A stretch of DNA of 64,000 bases from Gracilaria vermiculophylla (lineage: Eukaryota; Rhodophyta; Florideophyceae; Gracilariales; Gracilariaceae): positions 2,182,307 to 2,246,306 of the forward strand of contig JAHNZQ020000049.1 of the NCBI GenBank assembly GCA_019155205.2, given 5' to 3'. This document shows positions 53,957-64,000 of this stretch, in pieces; position 1 is the first letter of the stretch, and every line of letters starts with the position of its first letter. Position numbers and translations under genes: made by a program. Below the pieces are notes generated by a model, which ran no database searches, was not told where the DNA came from, and saw only the letters and a list, made by a program, of their open reading frames with translations.

Positions 53957-55266
53957 GGTTTCTGGCTTGAAGAGACTGCGACGCAAGCACATGTAATATC
54001 AAAGGGCCAAGCACGGAAAAGTAATATACTGGCGGTCAATGCAAACATTTATACTGAAGCGTGAATATCTAGGTCAACAGGAAACGAGTGAGTTTCACCT
54101 GCTCCTTGAGATTGACATTTTTGACCGTCGTGATATTATTATCGATATGAAACTTGCGGTAGTATACTACGAATTACCCTTCGTGCTCCCTTAGTGGAAT
54201 AAAGACGCCAGATTCATGAAGTTATTCCACACGGATAATGTGCTTTTTCTTTATTGTGGACGCTGTGCTTCAATTCCTGGCTATAGATGTATGTTCAGAT
54301 GTATATCTTTCCTCAAACGGCCAGAACCTCGTCTGTAAGTTTCAATATCAAACTGTGTTATTTCATCTCCATCTTCAGTAACCTGGAACGTGTTCGTCTC
54401 CGTTGGAGATATGACCGCAAATCCGTTTCGCTTCACCGAGAAGGAAAATCATAAACACCGTGAGAAGGCGGATCGCTTGTGCCCTTGTGTTTTGTGTTTA
54501 ATGGTGAAATTGTATTTCACTACTAACGTTTAATATTTATCTTTACGCATTCGGAACTCGGGGGATAGAACGTGCTTGCTGACCGAGCCTTTCGACAACT
54601 ATTTTGTAGATGTTAATTCTTTCAGTGGGGCAATGTCTGCATCCATTTTTCGAAGCAGGTTTCAGAGCTTCCAAGTTGCTTCCAGGAAGCTGATTGTACT
54701 GTAGGTACCAGAAGCAAGAATATTAAAAAAAAAAAGACGAAAATAGTTTCAAAAACACTCCATCCAACGTTAGTACTGTTGCTGCTCATTCACGGTATTA
54801 TGTGCATTAGCTCTTGTGCTCTCATCTCTACAGGGCATTACGTACTTTCTAGCTAGATATTTACTGTAAGAGCCACTCAAAAAAAACATGGCGCAGCAAT
54901 GTTACTAAAGGCATCCGCAACGTTAAAATGCTCTGGTATACTGTGGACCTTTCCAGGACCTACTGGACCCCACCGCCTCAAGTCAAGAGTCTAATTTTAT
55001 TTTAAAAACTGCCCGAAGTCCAATAGGAAAGTGATGTTCCTATCGGTTATTAGACAAATGTAAAATTAGGCATTTGTTGAAAAATACGCTAACGAAACTA
55101 TTTGTTTTTCTGGAAACTGGAACAGTTGTCTACCAGGACTTCATATGTGGGATATCAGAGGCTCCATACATTGAACAGCGTCTCGCGTTCGAAGGAGTTC
55201 AAACGTATGTTCTTTCGTATATTATTTCAAGCGCTCTTTAGAATATTCGAACCTATTTCCAAGACT
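53957..55266. other. AT-rich intergenic region
   Basis: It contains the promoter of the dipeptidase gene at its left end. No other gene supported. An A13 run lies near 54726. Confidence 0.5.
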
Positions 55267-55737
55267 TTAACCAGATGCCGTGAAGTTCAGTTCCTCAGAG
55301 TCAAAGGTAGTAACCTGAGCGGCCATTTTGAATCCACGAGTGACATACGCATCAGCACCGTGATAGTCTTGCATGAACGGAGCAGAAGCAACCCAACGGA
55401 CATTCCAGGTACTGGACACAAGAAAACTGTCCTTAATTGTAAACTTGATACCTCGCAGTCCCTCCGGATATGGTTTGCAAAACGAACCAAACAACTCTGT
55501 GGCACCTTCCACACCCTCCACAAGCTCCCCTCGCGGAAGGTAAAACTTGAAATCGTCGGTACGAAGACGAATTAGACGTTTTAGATCACATTCATTGAGA
55601 GCATCTAGATGTTCTTCCGTCACTAGTACCGGGAGAGGTGTTTCGTCGGTGCAGTACTTTCTACCTGGTTTAGAAGCGTTCGTCACAGCAAGAAAGGCGC
55701 ACATAAATAGGAATGCAATTACATGGTGGCTATGCAT
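55267..55737 (-). CDS. secreted NTF2/SnoaL-like small protein
   Basis: 156 aa from ATG, with signal peptide MHSHHVIAFLFMCAFLAVTNA. The body has the feel of the SnoaL/NTF2 cone fold: an N-terminal helix (EEHLDALNECDLKRLIRLRTDDFKFYLPRG), a central GVEGATELFGSFC helix and a set of beta strands with WNVRWVASAPF. These folds host varied enzymes or binding proteins, so function is unknown. Three cysteines. A TATA box lies 128 bp upstream. Family placement is tentative. Confidence 0.65.
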   Translation of the reverse strand: MHSHHVIAFLFMCAFLAVTNASKPGRKYCTDETPLPVLVTEEHLDALNECDLKRLIRLRTDDFKFYLPRGELVEGVEGATELFGSFCKPYPEGLRGIKFTIKDSFLVSSTWNVRWVASAPFMQDYHGADAYVTRGFKMAAQVTTFDSEELNFTASG

Positions 55738-55864
55738 ATTTCAGTCCGAAACGACGCTTGAAGAAACGTGAGAAGTATATTCCAAATAGCCGGAATTGCC
55801 GCTTCGACGAAACAGTTTTGCTTTCTAGCGCTGGTCTTCGGTCGTATTAACGCGTGGCTATGCT

Positions 55865-55872
55865 TATTTATA
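55865..55872 (-). promoter_or_regulatory. TATA box for the NTF2-like gene
   Basis: TATAAATA on the minus strand, 128 bp before the ATG at 55737. Confidence 0.6.
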
Positions 55873-57944
55873 CCCCTTCAAAACCGTTCGTACTGAAAGG
55901 CATTTGAATTTAAATCTTCGAGTCATGTGTTCTGTTCCTGATTTCTGTCTGAAAAAAGGTCCAAATCTGTGGGATACTCAGTTTAGTCGGTATGTATGCT
56001 AAATCACCTGTCTTCCCAGCCATCCGTTTGGATCACTTACATTAGCAAGGTACGAAAAGCACGTCTTGATTTCTGTGTTCGGAATGGGGGTGGAAGATAA
56101 ACAAGGTTTGCCTCGACAGGCTTCCGATTCACTTATTGCTTGATTTTAGGTGACAAATTCAGTAACCCTGGAATGACAAACTACTGTACTTCACGACTGA
56201 GTTTCGTACGGCTTTCACAACTTGTTAGAGGTTTGGTCATGCAACCCAAGCCTTCGCGATTAGGTTTAGTGCTCTTGAGTGCACATCGCGAGAATGGCGT
56301 AGAACCATGGATGTTCAGCTCTGTGCTTCGTGGTTGGGACAAACTCAGTACCGTACCAATCTTGTCCCCTGGAAGATTTTGTATAGGCTTGGCAACAAAG
56401 CAGACAGTGTAATGAGTGAGTGGGTCAAATTCTGCATCTATTGCTCGGATGGTGAGTGGCCGGCCTTGATCATGTGTGACTTGCTGCGGCATCCTCAATA
56501 TGGTGCGCATCCATGGCTACATAACTGAATCAACTACGGCTTTGCAAGCGTTGCAACAAGTCGATAATACCACTCAATACTGTACGTGCGTGGCCCGACC
56601 GAGTGGAAAGTTTGTTTCAAGAACAGTGAGTATGGCCCGACCTCTTGTTCGATTGCGAGGAAACGCTTGGATGACTGCAAAGCGTGATAAACAAGATTGA
56701 CTTCCTGCACAGCAAGTGACTGTTCGTAGCCTAGGACCCTTGGAAACACTCCGAACGTTATTCCCGTGGGTGTGGGGCAAAAAGTTTGTGGAGCTGTTCA
56801 GGTCCACAGTAATTAGTATAAGAAACCATCGTCTGAAAACGAGCGCCTCCTTTTTCGTTGCAACGTACGGTTCAAGGGCTGAAGTACAGTGGTTTACCTC
56901 ACGAAAGCAGTATGAATCTGCTGAACATCAGTATCTTAGTATCTCACAATTCCGTGTCGCCAATCAGCGCACAAAAGCTGGGATCAAGAATCTGCGCGAT
57001 ACTGTAATCGCCGAGTTGCCACTGATTATTTTCCAAAAAGCGATGCATTTTGTAAGCCATTTCAAACGAGGAATGAGATTGGAAAATGTGGACAACCAAC
57101 CAGTCACCATCCTCTGGCTGTTCGAGAAAACTATCTCGGAGAGATCAATCGAAACGCCAGCCTGACAGTTACTGCTCTTCAGACTCCTACTGTCCGCAGA
57201 AAGGAAATCAACGGCGGCACGGATGCCCGATTTTGAATTTTCCGGGTGAATGCGTTTAATGAACTTCGTCGTCGAGACCATCGCGGCAAGGCGTCCGAGA
57301 AGATGCATCCACACAGCATGGAACGGCATGGCTTTGTTTGGGAAGCCGGGCTAATTTATGAGTACGACTCCACTGATATTCGCACTTTAGGGTACTATGT
57401 TTCAACCACCTACTGGCTGGTCGCTTCGAAGTTAACTACTTTTCAAAGAAGTGTAGATTTTACCAACCGAAATGGATAGCCGTCCACGAGCACGTCCATA
57501 GATACCAGCGAAGACGCTGCGCACACAAGTGCACTCTACGTAGAGCGACTGTTTCCATCATAGGACGTACAGGCTCACCGGCGATGCACTTTCCTTACAG
57601 AGCGTTTGCACGCTTCTGCTGTGCAGAAGCGATGCCGCACTTCTGAGGTGGCTCTATCACCAAGCACCACAGGAATCCAGTCCTTCTCCTGACGATATTT
57701 CCTACCATTGCCGATTCCAATTGGAACCACGTGTCTTCGACTCAACACAGATCATTTAAATGTGCCTATTCAGTAATCAACCGCATCATGACTTCCATCC
57801 GCTGAGAGCCTTTCGCATTTCTTTGCTTGTAATTCACTTTTTTTCGCTGAGCGGGAAGGGTTAAACAAAACATGCGTGTCACTTTGCTTCACTTTTGTCA
57901 TTCTGTGTACCTGAGATGCAAACCCCGATAACCCGTCCTTGCTC
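55873..57944. other. stretch with decayed, unidentified coding-like frames
   Basis: Minus-strand frames at 56181-56510, 56534-56749 and 56964-57329, in different phases, look as if they derive from one protein, but stops and shifts break them and I recognise no family. The perfect 9-bp hairpin CGCTTCTGC/GCAGAAGCG is at 57611-57631. Confidence 0.3.
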
Positions 57945-57952
57945 TATAAAAG
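57945..57952 (+). promoter_or_regulatory. TATA box for the peroxidase gene
   Basis: TATAAAAG about 95 bp upstream of the ATG at 58043, followed by a second TATAAAA 9 bp later. Confidence 0.65.
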
Positions 57953-58042
57953 TATAAAATCTTGGTCCTCTCACATGTGCATCGCGGTCGCTGTAGCTCG
58001 CTGGATGCATCTTGAGCCACAACTTCTAGTTGTTATCTAACC

Positions 58043-58918
58043 ATGGGAATTCGTTTGTCTGTTCTTGTGTTGCTTTCTGCAACCTTTGTCTTCCATGTTG
58101 CTGAGTCCGGCGGTTCGAACTGCTTTGCAGCTCACAGCGAGATTCGAAGAATGCTGGAAAAGGGAATGAAGACAAACCCAGATCTAATTCCCTCTTTTTC
58201 TCGTGCTGCTTTTCATGATTGCATCACAGCGACCAAAAGCAAACCGAAATCTGGATGCAATGGAAGCCTGCGTCTTAATAATGAGATTACGAACATGAAT
58301 AATGATGGATTGCAACCACCTCTAGATTTCCTCCGTAAGATTCTGCCCACGATTAGGAATAAGAAGTGTGCGTCGTTCGCGGATGGACTCCAGCTTGGGG
58401 CTGAAGTGGCTATGAAAGTCTCCAAGGGGCCAAATGTTATTGGGAGGCTGGTAAAAAGTCTGGCGCCTCGTAAGGATGTTGATGAGCCGGATACAGTGGA
58501 TGGAGAGCTCCCTGACAAGGACGATTCATTTGAAAACCTCAAAGAGTTCTTTGCAAGAAAAGGATTTAACGTCAGGGAAATGGTGGTTGCAAACGTGGGG
58601 GGTCACGCTCTTGGGGCATTCGTGGACGATGCAGATAATCAAGACAAGCCTTTCACAACAACCGAAACGGAATTCAACATTGATTATGCTGTGAATCTTG
58701 TGCAGAGGATTGATACTGGCGTCAACCTTGAAGGATTTCATACTTTGAATAGTGACTTGGAACTCTTGGAAAACCCAGAATCCGTGTACTGGCTCAAGTA
58801 CTATGCTGGTTATTTTGGATTCGGTTACAATGAAGCGCTCGGAAGGATGCGACTACGCCATGATTATGGGAGATTTCTTATCAAATTGGCTCAACTTAGA
58901 GGCTCAACCCTCCCGTAA
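58043..58918 (+). CDS. secreted haem peroxidase of the plant/fungal superfamily
   Basis: 291 aa from ATG in ACCATGGG, with signal peptide MGIRLSVLVLLSATFVFHVAES. Distal side: FSRAAFHDC with Arg54, Phe57 and His58, the R..FHDC signature; Phe instead of Trp separates it from ascorbate-peroxidase-type class I enzymes. A GCNGSLRL motif (GCDGSL in many relatives) follows. Proximal side: EMVVANVGGHALGAF with His188 as haem ligand, where most relatives have LSGAHTLG. LGRMRLRHDYGRFL near the end resembles the family's C-terminal helix region. These enzymes oxidise phenolics or halides with H2O2; class assignment is uncertain. Single exon. Confidence 0.85.
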   Translation: MGIRLSVLVLLSATFVFHVAESGGSNCFAAHSEIRRMLEKGMKTNPDLIPSFSRAAFHDCITATKSKPKSGCNGSLRLNNEITNMNNDGLQPPLDFLRKILPTIRNKKCASFADGLQLGAEVAMKVSKGPNVIGRLVKSLAPRKDVDEPDTVDGELPDKDDSFENLKEFFARKGFNVREMVVANVGGHALGAFVDDADNQDKPFTTTETEFNIDYAVNLVQRIDTGVNLEGFHTLNSDLELLENPESVYWLKYYAGYFGFGYNEALGRMRLRHDYGRFLIKLAQLRGSTLP

Positions 58919-60044
58919 ACTTTGGTATGAACATGGTATTATTTGTGTCATCGTCAGTATTTAGGTGAAATGCTTTCTTGCGAAGTGGGCGGCCCACCGA
59001 AGCTTTCCGGTGGGCAAGCAAAGCCTGCTCTCCATAAACAACTCTTTCCTTTCGGAGGCAAGAAACGCCCCCAATCGCATGCGATAGAATGGGTGGGTAG
59101 AGGGAGAAAAAAGAGACAAAATTTTGTCTCGACAAAGTTGACAAAGTTCAGCGCAAGCATTGCGAGAGGCGGCGGTGGTGATCGAGGCTGCTTCCAGGGC
59201 GACAGCGATCACGGTTGTTCCCCTGAGGACGGCGATTGCGGAAGCGGCGCCATGGAATATTGAATATTTTATTTTACAAAACTTTTAAATGTTTAAAATC
59301 CTTCTTTCATATCCAATCTATCTCTCTGCATGTCGAGAAGATTACGAAGCCGTGCTGCATCGACTCATACTTAATTTGTCACGCAACACCGTTCCTCATT
59401 GATGATCGATTATCATTTTGATTCGTAAACAACACAGGGATGTGAGAAGCAAAGCAGCACCATTTCAGCGAGGTAAATAATTGCCGCAAAAGGGATATCG
59501 AGTTTTAAGTTCATTCGGTATGTACTTATGCAACTACGATTTCTTGACAAGAAGGTACCTTCGCAGATGTCATCATGTGCTGCACTTCTTCTTTAGAGTG
59601 AGCAATGAATATGTGTTTCTCGTACATTGCAAGGACCTCCAGAGACCTCCAATCTTTTAACGCTTTCTCTGATATCGCATCTACCGGCTAAGATTCAGCT
59701 GTGTTAGGGTCGCTGGGCATCTTTATGATTATGCAAAAGAGTGGTAAATCTCAAAGGTACTCTCGTCTGCGTGAACTTTTCGTCATCGATTGTCATCATA
59801 TTTCATTTTCTCTCTCTATGCGGGTCATCGGCCATCGGGCACATCTCGACAAGGCGCTCAGCAAGTACCACGTTATGCATTTAGATCATGACTGTTTTTC
59901 TTCTTCCAATCTTCATACATGTGCTGCACAAGGCGGAGAATACTAATTTCATGAAATATGTGTACTCGGCGACAAGTAAGGACAACAAACAGCGTCGATA
60001 CTAATCAAAGTTTAGTATATCTTTTATGTGTCCGCGAACTTCGC
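58919..60044. other. intergenic with palindromes
   Basis: It includes an 8-bp stem GCCCACCG/CGGTGGGC at 58992-59015, about 75 bp after the peroxidase stop, and an 18-bp perfect palindrome at 59113-59130. No gene supported. Confidence 0.5.
59113..59130. repeat. 18-bp perfect palindrome
   Basis: GAGACAAAATTTTGTCTC is self-complementary, with AT-rich flanks. Confidence 0.8.
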
Positions 60045-60893
60045 TTACAGGTCTCTGAAGCATTTCACATCCCTGTCATTTAGAGGATGCACAGGGCGGT
60101 TGTTTCCAAACTGTGCGCTTCCTGCAATGCTATGAAAGAGGGCTATATCGCTGGCATCGGCGAGCTGCTTCTGCATCGAGATTAACCAGATGACGTTTTC
60201 AGAGCATGGTGGAGTTGTCAGGGAGCCTTGGTAGGTGCAGTATCCGCCACGACCAATAAACCACGGCAAGTGAACCAGAAACTTGTGATTATCAGAGACA
60301 ATTTGATCAACGATTGAATGAAATGATCTCTTTGACAAACCGACAGATGGAGGGGGGGAAAGGAGGTTGCCGTCATTGATAAGTTCAGAATCAGGTTCAC
60401 TGGTGAAAAATGTACCCACGACAAGAAGGGAGCCGTCGGATGCTTTGTGCACCATATGGGCTTCCAAGGGGTAATGTCTTCCGTTCACTGTGTGCTCGCT
60501 AGGAGAATGGAAATGAAGATTTATGAGATCGTAGCGCTTTCCGTTGAACACGGTTCGCCCACATGCGCCGACGGCTTCGCAATTAAGGGCCCAATTAAAG
60601 GTACCTTTCTTGAACGAAAAGAAGGACGATATTGGTCGAACCCTGGGCCCTGATTTTCTTATGTCTACTTGAATAGTATTGGAAATAATATTTATCGGGC
60701 TCTGGTGGTGTCCAGAAGAACAAACAGCAGCATCATCTGTGAGCGTGCCCCAATGAGATGGACCGTTGTGAGAAGTGTCGTCATACGAATAGTCCGACGC
60801 GACTTCTGCATGCACAACGAGCTGGTCAACTTCGGACGTCTCAGCAAAAAGGGTCTTGAGAACCAATAAACAGCAGAAAAGAACGAGCGTCAT
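60045..60893 (-). CDS. secreted alpha-type carbonic anhydrase
   Basis: 282 aa from ATG, with signal peptide MTLVLFCCLLVLKTLFA. It interconverts CO2 and bicarbonate, useful for carbon uptake in the wall or periplasmic space. Motifs of the alpha class: HHQSPINI at 62-69; zinc ligands His127 and His129 in NLHFHSPSEH and His146 in YPLEAHMVHK; YQGSLTTPPCSENVIW with the Thr gatekeeper; and GNNRPVHPL near the C-terminus. C58 and the Cys of TTPPC could form the usual disulfide. Single exon. No clear TATA box was found upstream. Confidence 0.95.
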   Translation of the reverse strand: MTLVLFCCLLVLKTLFAETSEVDQLVVHAEVASDYSYDDTSHNGPSHWGTLTDDAAVCSSGHHQSPINIISNTIQVDIRKSGPRVRPISSFFSFKKGTFNWALNCEAVGACGRTVFNGKRYDLINLHFHSPSEHTVNGRHYPLEAHMVHKASDGSLLVVGTFFTSEPDSELINDGNLLSPPPSVGLSKRSFHSIVDQIVSDNHKFLVHLPWFIGRGGYCTYQGSLTTPPCSENVIWLISMQKQLADASDIALFHSIAGSAQFGNNRPVHPLNDRDVKCFRDL

Positions 60894-63180
60894 GAAGGGA
60901 TTTTTCAGATAGTGAGACCAAGAACCTGATGTGAAAAAAGAAAATTGTTCTGACTGGTCAAAGATGCAGTGGATGTCGATGCTGAGCGGACTTGATAGCC
61001 CACAAGATTAGATCGTGGGTGTTCGGATATAGTTGAAATGAAACATGATGCGAATGTCAGATGCAACCTACGTATCTGAATGCAATTTTTACAACTCATC
61101 AGTATCAAATCATTTCGGCAGTGACACCTGCCAGTGCACATAAGCTAAGCACTACGCAAGTTGAAAAACATTTCATCCTTGAAAACACATCACGGTGACC
61201 GAGAAAAGTAATGGACACACTATGAAGCCATACTTCATTGTTATTGATATGTTGCAGTTATTTCTTCTTGGTGCGTTAGGTAAAGAACTTACTATCCGAC
61301 CCACCGTGTACTTTATTCGAAGCTTAGAGTTGCATTTTAGCTCTCTCACTATAGGTGTATGCTTTGCATTTTACATGCAGTGTAATTATTATCCTAGATT
61401 ATGTTGCATTGAGCTCCCCGGGTCACCTTTCCCCCCCCAACTCTTTGAAAATGAATAAGATGTACTCGTTAGAATGATTTATGGCCATTTTAGGCCATTC
61501 TGAACAGGTATTGATTAAAGCAAAAGTATTGGAAATAGCGCGAAAACTATGAATTTTTATGGAATGGGACGTTAGAGAAACGCGATGCAAAAGCGTTGAA
61601 TTAGTATTATTTAGTACACAAAAGCGAAAATCAACTACAGTACTGAAGAAGGCAAAATGAAGTTTGAAAGTCCAATTTCCTCTGATTTTGAAACGGTTTT
61701 TTAACAGTTTTTTGAAAACTGATTTTGGTAGCACTACATTACTAAAAACGATGATTTGCATCAAAATGCCAGGTGTCCTATACTTTTGAAACAGACTTCA
61801 TCTTGATATGGAAAACACATTTACGACATGAGACCGTACAACACAAGCAGTTGACGCTCATGGTGAACCATATTTATTGATTCTTTTAAATCTGTTAAAA
61901 ACCTGCGTTGCGTTAGGTGTAAACAAATTTTATGCGGATGGAACAAATATCAGTGCATAGCAAGGAGGGCCACAAGTGTGGCTTGCGCGCTCCGTATGCA
62001 ATACAAGCCAATTGTTGCAACACGCAGTCTTTCTCGCTCGCTTTGCGACTTGAATGGTGGGCACAATAGCTCTGACTCTGTTTTGCCATGCTCTGCCTTT
62101 ATTCGCCCGTTTTATATCAGTCTGATCCTTGACGTTCTGTGTGGCTCAATACCTCTATGTGTGTTACATGCATAACAAACCTGCGCTAGAGCACTGGAAT
62201 TGATAATCTGCCCTTTAATAGTTTCAGGCCCAAGTTCAGGGGTCGCGAGTTTAATTTGGACCTTTGTTCATATCTTTGTATGTGCTACAGGAGCATGATG
62301 CACTGTAAAAAATACTTTATCCCGACCTGATAGAACAGCCCAGGATGGGTCCACATTTTCAAATACCGAGCAGGAGTACGCAAGATGTGTGATACGTACA
62401 AAGATCCAGCGCAAGAGCTACAAAGCCGCTCCATTGCTATTTCATACCGCCATTCTTATTTTGCTGGTTTGTAGCTCTAGGCTAGAGGTCACAAGTGTTT
62501 GGAAGGAGACTCAGATCTTGAAGAAGATCATGCCATGTCATTTTTGCGAATGGGAACCTCTTACTGCACACAACATACTCACCATGACATGTTCGTTTGC
62601 TTATCAATAGTTTGAGATGTACAAGAATAGGCGGTGGGGAACTACGTTTATGACAGAAATTTTGCATGTTATCATCCAAATAATATTGTAATATAATTCT
62701 CAAAGATTTTCGAAACCCCAGGTTTTTCAAAAAAAAAGTACTGATACAATCACATAATTTTGGATATCTTTAGAATTTCCCAAGATTTATTCGAAAGGAG
62801 CAAGCCGAAATTGGATCCTAAATCTCTTTCGAACCTGACCTTCCCCGCCCCCGGATGAATCTCATATGCTTAATCTCGCTCATTCTGCCACCCTGACAAC
62901 TCCCTTCGACCTTTTAATTGCAAGTCCTCGCACACTTTCGTGCTGGCGACGCTTTGACGAAGCTCGCTGACCGTACATAGCAGATGCAGTTCGCGCGAGA
63001 CGGATAAAATCTGTCCTCAGCCTTACTCACCTGATGAAAGGGATCTTCTGGCCCTAGCTCGATCGAATGGGCCTTTTTAAGCATTGTCGTATACATCAGG
63101 CCGTACGGTGAATCAGCAATAAATCCGTATTGTAAACCAGAACTTGTAAGAGAGGAGAGAGGATAGCAATTGAAGTTCAC
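60894..63180. other. intergenic, no gene supported
   Basis: Short frames only. Near 61770-61792 the sequence CCTATACTTTTGAAACAGACTT resembles the right end of a Tc1/mariner element. Before 63180 the composition is unremarkable. Confidence 0.45.
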
Positions 63181-63355
63181 GTTTACTCACTGCAACGATG
63201 AAGCTTACTGCTTCCGTCGTTTGCTATGAGACTCTTGCCTTTTGTAGGCATGTCTCCGACCGTTCATATGTTTGAATCACATTCAAACATATGATTTGAA
63301 ATAAGCGGTCGTCGCTAACAGTAGTCTAAAAGGAGTAGCTTAATACTATATTACA
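63181..63355 (-). repeat. part of a 3' LTR of a minus-strand gypsy element
   Basis: On the minus strand the integrase frame ends in a purine run AAAAAGGGGG, then TGAA, and next TGTAATATAGT at 63355, a polypurine tract followed by an LTR start. The start resembles the LTR at 8804. The left border is not defined. It contains a perfect 13-bp hairpin at 63265-63293. Confidence 0.5.
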
Positions 63356-63356
63356 T

Positions 63357-64000
63357 TCACCCCCTTTTTGAATCAGACGTCCTCGTCGATTCTTCAAATT
63401 CACGTATGCGATCCTTGCAGTTACTCAAGTCGCTTTTCGGCATCCAGATAGCATCTTCCTGTGCATCATTTTCAAAGTGTACCAAGTAGTATATCTTTCT
63501 ACGCGATTTCTTCTTACCAAGTATTGCTTTCACTTCCTGTTCGATATTTCCATCAGCATCGATTACTACCGACAATGTAGTATTGTCATTCTCAGGCCTC
63601 ACGTACTTCTTCAGTTTGGATACGTGAAATACATTGTGCGCACGATTCATTGTTGGCGGGAGCTCAACTTTGTACGTCACAGGACCCATGACTTCGGTGA
63701 TGGCGAGAGGACCAACAAATTTTGGTCTCCACTTCTTCGGAAGGTCTGCACGAGATAACAGCCCAGAACCAGCAAGATTCAACATGACTAATTCTCCCAC
63801 TTCAAACGATATATGTCTTCTTTTCTTGTTGGTGTAGTATACCTGTTGTGCTTGTGCCACAGCGAGGTTGTCACGAGCAATCGTTTGAAACATTTTTCGT
63901 CGTTCAAGCATATCGACTGCAGCTTGACAATTTGAAATAGTTCTGGTTTCCTTCGACAGTTGCGATTGTGGCACGTGGCCGAGATCCACTTCGAACGGAG
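63357..64000 (-). CDS. C-terminal part of a chromodomain Ty3/gypsy polyprotein, cut by window edge
   Basis: The minus-strand frame is open at the right edge and ends at 63357. It carries the integrase C-terminal part: an ARDNLAVAQAQQVYYTNKKRR helix, FEVGELVMLNLAG, KKWRPKFVGPLAITEVMGPVTYKVELP (GPY/F module) and HNVFHVSKLKKYVRP. A chromo-like domain with EQEVKAILGKKKSRRKIYYLVHFENDAQEDAIWMPKSDL follows. It differs from the nested element at 31-36 kb, so it is a second chromovirus-like family. No stop within the visible part. Confidence 0.88.
   Translation of the reverse strand, partial: PFEVDLGHVPQSQLSKETRTISNCQAAVDMLERRKMFQTIARDNLAVAQAQQVYYTNKKRRHISFEVGELVMLNLAGSGLLSRADLPKKWRPKFVGPLAITEVMGPVTYKVELPPTMNRAHNVFHVSKLKKYVRPENDNTTLSVVIDADGNIEQEVKAILGKKKSRRKIYYLVHFENDAQEDAIWMPKSDLSNCKDRIREFEESTRTSDSKRG

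Noticed and set aside
53957..53992. Dipeptidase start at the upstream ATG 53992
   Set aside because: Only about 30 bp from the TATA-like box and in poorer context than ACCATGG at 53956.
1..64000. tRNA, rRNA, CRISPR array, bacterial operon or riboswitch
   Set aside because: No tRNA B-box in a proper context, no rRNA core words, no regularly spaced short repeats, and the genes are eukaryotic, monocistronic and widely spaced.

Overview
This window looks like nuclear DNA of a photosynthetic eukaryote, most likely a florideophyte red alga of the Chondrus type; the taxon is inference. The evidence is a plastid-type DXP synthase with a transit peptide, a PGRL1-like thylakoid protein, a Sey1/RHD3 GTPase, a ubiquitin protease, an M20 dipeptidase and several secreted enzymes. 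Nearly all are intronless, several have TATA boxes about 75-130 bp before the ATG, and they sit as small gene islands in a sea of broken transposons. No tRNA, rRNA, CRISPR array or bacterial operon was seen.

Layout. 0.3-11 kb is repeat territory: a decayed Ty3/gypsy pol (3.36-6.5 kb), a separate LTR with polypurine tract, TATA and two perfect heat-shock-element triplets (8.80-9.10 kb), a diverged 250-bp direct repeat (302-555 and 9124-9375), and tandem repeats of about 455 bp and 101 bp (9.9-10.95 kb). About 11-14.6 kb has no gene I can support. 14.7-20.8 kb is a GC-rich gene island: a small secreted protein, DXS, a PGRL1-like protein split by one 238-bp intron full of GCGT repeats, and a secreted hypothetical protein.

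20.9-43 kb is mostly transposon graveyard. It holds a Tc1/mariner 5' end with two direct repeats, broken by a dead LINE (22.99-26.26 kb), and a decayed PIF/Harbinger pair (26.95-28.5 kb). It also holds a nearly complete nested structure. A Harbinger element (28889-36418, TIRs, TTA duplications) was entered by a chromodomain Ty3/gypsy retrotransposon (31145-36331, two 209-bp LTRs, CATAT duplications). A diverged gag-protease relative of that retrotransposon lies just outside on the other strand (36.89-38.02 kb). 38-43.1 kb is AT-rich and apparently empty.

43.1-60.9 kb is the main gene island: secreted cupin, Sey1/RHD3, USP12/46-type deubiquitinase, a Sel1-repeat pseudogene, a cysteine-rich repeat secreted protein, M20 dipeptidase, a secreted NTF2/SnoaL-like protein, a secreted haem peroxidase and a secreted alpha carbonic anhydrase. 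The last part is empty sequence and then the 3' end of another chromodomain Ty3/gypsy element running off the right edge.

How they fit together: DXS (isoprenoid precursors) and the PGRL1-like protein (photosynthetic electron flow) act in the plastid and sit convergently in the GC-rich island. The cupin, cysteine-rich protein, NTF2-like protein, peroxidase and carbonic anhydrase all carry signal peptides and would act in the secretory pathway or wall. Four of these five have a clear TATA box, unlike the neighbouring housekeeping genes.
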